Below are positions 60,823 through 64,000 of a DNA stretch of 64,000 bases, one piece after another. How positions within the stretch are numbered: the stretch's first letter is position 1; each line of letters begins with the position of its first letter. The notes under the pieces are model-generated. The model was not told the DNA's origin and did not search any database. It worked only from the letters and a program-made list of their open reading frames with translations. The DNA comes from Pomacea canaliculata (Eukaryota; Mollusca; Gastropoda; Architaenioglossa; Ampullariidae): the NCBI RefSeq assembly GCF_003073045.1, contig NC_037592.1:13048007-13112006 (forward strand). The letters are read 5' to 3'. A program made the position numbers and the translations under genes.

Positions 60823-62021
60823 ATCTGTCGTGGGTTTGTCTCGTCTCGTGGAAAGTCGGATGTAAAATTGCCTTTTAACCCTGTGTTTGTGATCTCCATT
60901 ATGATTAGTTGTAGATAAGTTCTAGGTGAAGTTATGTCATGTCATTTAGGGAGGTTTGAACTATTGCTATTTGTTTATTGTTGTTAGTGCTTTGTGTGGG
61001 ACTTTGTGCAGTTAGTCCGCCTTCAGCTTCACGGGTGTAAGGGTGTGTAAAATTCTAGTCTAGTAAGGAATTAGGTTCTGTTCCTACTTTTCATCTCACC
61101 TTTCTTTCTCAGCTCACTGCTCTGTATGTGAAAGTGTATGCAGAAATCGAAAGTGAGAGTGGATGTTATCTATCTTATCATTATCTGTCTTAGTTTTTTT
61201 AATTAAAAGATTTTGGGTTTTGTATACATAATTTCATACTTTTATATGACTATCTGATGTTTGAATAAGTTAAAGTCCCTTAAATAAATTATGTGATTTA
61301 TGCGATACCTTTGAATTGATTATAGAATAGTTTCTGTGTGTGGTGACTTTTGTTGGTGGGTATCTCTTAAACAAAGGCAAAAACAAGAAACGAAGTCTTA
61401 AAATCGTTCTTTTGTAAACAATAACAAATGATTGTTTATATTATGTTTCTTAAACATTAATCAGATATTGACTCCGATGATCAGCAGAGACTAAGAAAGG
61501 ACAGTTTATAGACACAAACTAGCACAGATGAAACAGATCACCCTCAAACATAAAGTTAATTATAAGTAGAGGATTTCAATAAAATTGTCATTTCTTTCTG
61601 TTTTTACTGTCTCAGTTCTATAGTCAATGAGACACTTTTAGTAGTTTGAAAATTGATTTTTTTTAAGTAAAACTGATATTTTTTGTTCTGGTGACAGGAA
61701 TAGTTAGGACTAAAAGTGTAGTTGTCTGGATGGGATGTAGGGGAAGATAATTTCTTTGGTCTTCATGATCCTAGTAATAGAACAGACCTATTAAATGTAG
61801 TTTATGTTATTTTTCAGCCAACACAACTGCAATATCTGAGAATGATTGACCTGTACTGTGTTCATAACAGTTACAAGACTTTTAAAGTGAAAAAGGTCGG
61901 CTGACTACAAGGTATCCGGTTTGTCTCTAATATTTGTACAAGTTAAGCCATTAGAGGTAGACAAGGACTGAGTTTTCACCTCACAACTCGAGAACATTCC
62001 CTGTCGACAGACACGGCTGAC

Positions 62022-63742
62022 ATGCAGCAGATCCCATCAGATGAAGAAGTTTGTGTGGCATCACTGGCTGACCGAGACTCAGTCGTGGCGATAGACGATG
62101 ACGTGTACAGCGGCCTGGATTATCTCCCTGCCACCTACCCGTCTCTTGTGGAAGGACCTGGCGTTCGTGGCTACCTTTACAAAAAAGGAGGCAGAATTGT
62201 AGGATTAATTGGATAGATATATGTATCTCTCACATAGTTTAAATACATTTCTACATAAGTATTTGTTTCTTTAAGCCGAAATATTTTTTACAAATCAGAT
62301 GCTCCAAATGTATCTACTGTTTTTTTTTTTTTCAAGTACCGTCGAATGTAAGGTATGACACTTTCAAGGTCTTAAAGAGGCAATTCTTTGCGAGGTACTT
62401 TAAGGTCTACAAATTTGATTCTTACTTGTATACTGTTTACTTTTGTTATTTAAAAAATAATGTAATTAAATCGTAACAGAATTTTGAATATTTTAGTTAT
62501 CGTATGTTAATAACGCAAATCAAATGCAGCTTGTAGTCAACTGTATCGATTGTATCTAAACACCTTTGATCCAGGTTGCATTTTTGAACACTCAGCTGAT
62601 AGACGGAGGACGGACGGTGATACACAGTACAGCAAGAGTGGCGCCTGAATACAGAGAAAGCGGAGTCTTTGGGAGATTTCACAGACTAATTCGTAGCAAC
62701 TACATCGGGACACCTAACATTTGCTACATTGCCTTAACGGTCACTGATATCACCATGACAGCGATTGGACAGAAGCTTCTAAGAACGTATCGACAGGTCA
62801 CCGAGAAAGTATGTTACACCTTGATAATGTCACCATTTTTTTAATATTTCATAGAAGTAAAGTGTTTCTAATTGTCACAAAAATAACTACATACTTTTAA
62901 CAAACAATTTTATTTCCTAATAACGTATTTGCTAAAATGCTATGAAATTTCTATTTAGACTTGTGATGTATAAAAAATAATTGGGATTTAGTACTTTTAG
63001 AAGAGATTAAATAAAGTTATAATATAGGTATGTTTTGAATGTTTATTGGGTAATGTAGACATATTTCCTAATTATGTTATCCTAATGTCTGTTTTAAAAG
63101 TGTTTGCAAATCAAAACTTAAACAGCATTAATTCTATTTCAGACAATCACAACTGTTGAGCTGACATCATTTAATTTTAATGTCAAGGTTGGATTAACTA
63201 CAACACTTTTTCCGGGATTAAGAACACTCTCTACTGACGATATGACATCTATCATGTCTTGTGAGGACGGCCGCCTTCACCATCTCTTCCCAGATGGAAG
63301 AATTATTCTAGACTGGCAGCCATACCGACTGATGGCAGCTAACGTGCCCCTCATCACCAACACCTGCACACACCGCGTCTTCCTGGCTACAGACGCCAAC
63401 AGTCCTCCCTTGGACACAGGCTTGCTGTCTGTCCCTACAGTCCTGTCTGCAGGAAGCTACTTCGCTTGCAGTAAAGGTACCCAGTACATCACTGATCTTT
63501 TTGGCGAGGGAAGTGAAGAAGAGCTGCGCGCGCATATCACGTGGCACCTGTTGCGATCAGCTGATGTAGCAAACGGAAATGTTGTCTTCAGCATCTTTCA
63601 CACCAGAGGGTTGGATGACATTATCGCAGATCTCGGCAAGACCTTTCCACTTAAAAAATTAAGTTTGTCCTACGAGAAACTGATCGTGTTAGAACAAGAT
63701 GTGTGTCAAAGGTCGAACGACCCCGTTAGCAGTCGCATGTGA
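62022..63742 (+). CDS. NAT16/histidine N-acetyltransferase-like GNAT enzyme, copy B2
   Basis: Exons are 62022-62198, 62575-62808 and 63143-63742, all phase 0, for a 336-aa product. The exon 2 donor is AAA/GTATGT, a strong match that also settles the exon 2 end in the A paralog. Exons 1 and 2 have exactly the same lengths as in A. Exon 3 is longer because the A stop codon is absent and the frame continues to ..DVCQRSNDPVSSRM. The GNAT core is VYSGLDYLPATYP, LIDGGRTV and the acetyl-CoA loop RVAPEYRESGVF (residues 80-91), where A has RGKG. This implies a change in the pyrophosphate-binding loop. NAT16-like function is by family resemblance and the substrate is unknown. Confidence 0.8.
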
Positions 63743-64000
63743 ACAGCAGTCACCCTGTTGTCTAGTGAAGCACCAGGGAATCTCAATTGTTTGAATATTG
63801 TTGCTGTTTTTTAAATTGTAGGTGTCGTTATAGTACTGTTTTTTGTATTGCTTCTTACTTTTATTTTTAAGTGGAGGAGGTAAAATGATTTAACAACATT
63901 TAAAAGAATCTATTTAAAAGATTCTAAAATCATTTTAAAAGTTATGATTTTGGTGAAAGCTTCTATGATATTACAATCAGTATCGTTCAAACAAGATTTT
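63743..64000. other. 3' flank of NAT16-like copy B2
   Basis: Matches the start of the 3' flanks at 20203 and 12082. No gene is seen before the window ends. Confidence 0.6.

Larger units (their letters stand above)
58600..62021. other. 5' flank of NAT16-like copy B2
   Basis: No gene is seen. Shared features with block B1 begin near 59041. A stretch from about 61650 to the start codon is also similar to the flank of the A gene (GTGACAGGAATAGTTAGGAC and later GGTATCCGGTTTGTCTC), so the promoter-proximal region was duplicated with the gene. Confidence 0.5.

Noticed and set aside
1..64000. CRISPR array, rRNA or bacterial operon
   Set aside because: No regularly spaced direct repeats with unique spacers, no rRNA-like sequence, and genes are spliced.

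Overview
This is an AT-rich, intron-rich animal nuclear window. The spliced genes have GT-AG introns, and there are many cut-and-paste transposon ends, LINE fragments and microsatellites. It contains no operons, rRNA or CRISPR. Gene content (a NAT16/histidine-N-acetyltransferase-like GNAT in paralogous copies, and a KH + NERD + SF1-helicase-like gene family) fits a lophotrochozoan invertebrate, most likely a mollusc. That placement is inference, not proof.

Layout. (1) 1-7088 is block A1, an indel-riddled copy of 16440-24078. It carries a broken NAT16-like gene and the last exon of a KH-NERD-helicase gene, and it ends at a 100-N scaffold gap (7089-7188). (2) 7189 to about 13090 is block B1, an indel-riddled copy of 59041-64000 and beyond, with a second broken NAT16-like gene. 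(3) 13090-16440 holds a minisatellite, a hAT remnant and a pogo-like MITE. (4) 16440-24080 is block A2, with an intact three-exon NAT16-like gene at 18516-20202. (5) A large inverted repeat has its left arm at about 20265-30590 and its right arm at about 44200-56460, around a spacer of about 13.6 kb. Each arm carries one copy of the same eight-exon gene, and the two copies are head-to-head. The right copy (44346-51547, +) is open across all exons and predicts 800 aa. The left copy (30469-23652, -) has several frameshifts and a Gln in place of the presumed catalytic Glu of its NERD domain. (6) 56460-59040 holds a LINE endonuclease fragment and a possible exon. (7) 59041-64000 is block B2, with the second intact NAT16-like gene (62022-63742).

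The most interesting content is the KH-NERD-SF1 protein. It combines a KH-like RNA-binding fold, a PD-(D/E)XK nuclease-related domain and a helicase-type ATPase in one polypeptide, and exists here as an inverted pair with one apparently degraded member. The NAT16-like paralogs flank the pair.

On assembly, A1 and A2 agree at the positions that distinguish A from B, and so do B1 and B2. The two noisy copies differ from the clean ones mainly by single-base indels. The N gap sits exactly where the clean copy has the palindrome. The simplest reading is that A1-gap-B1 is an unpolished alternative version of A2-palindrome-B2 in which the inverted repeat failed to assemble.
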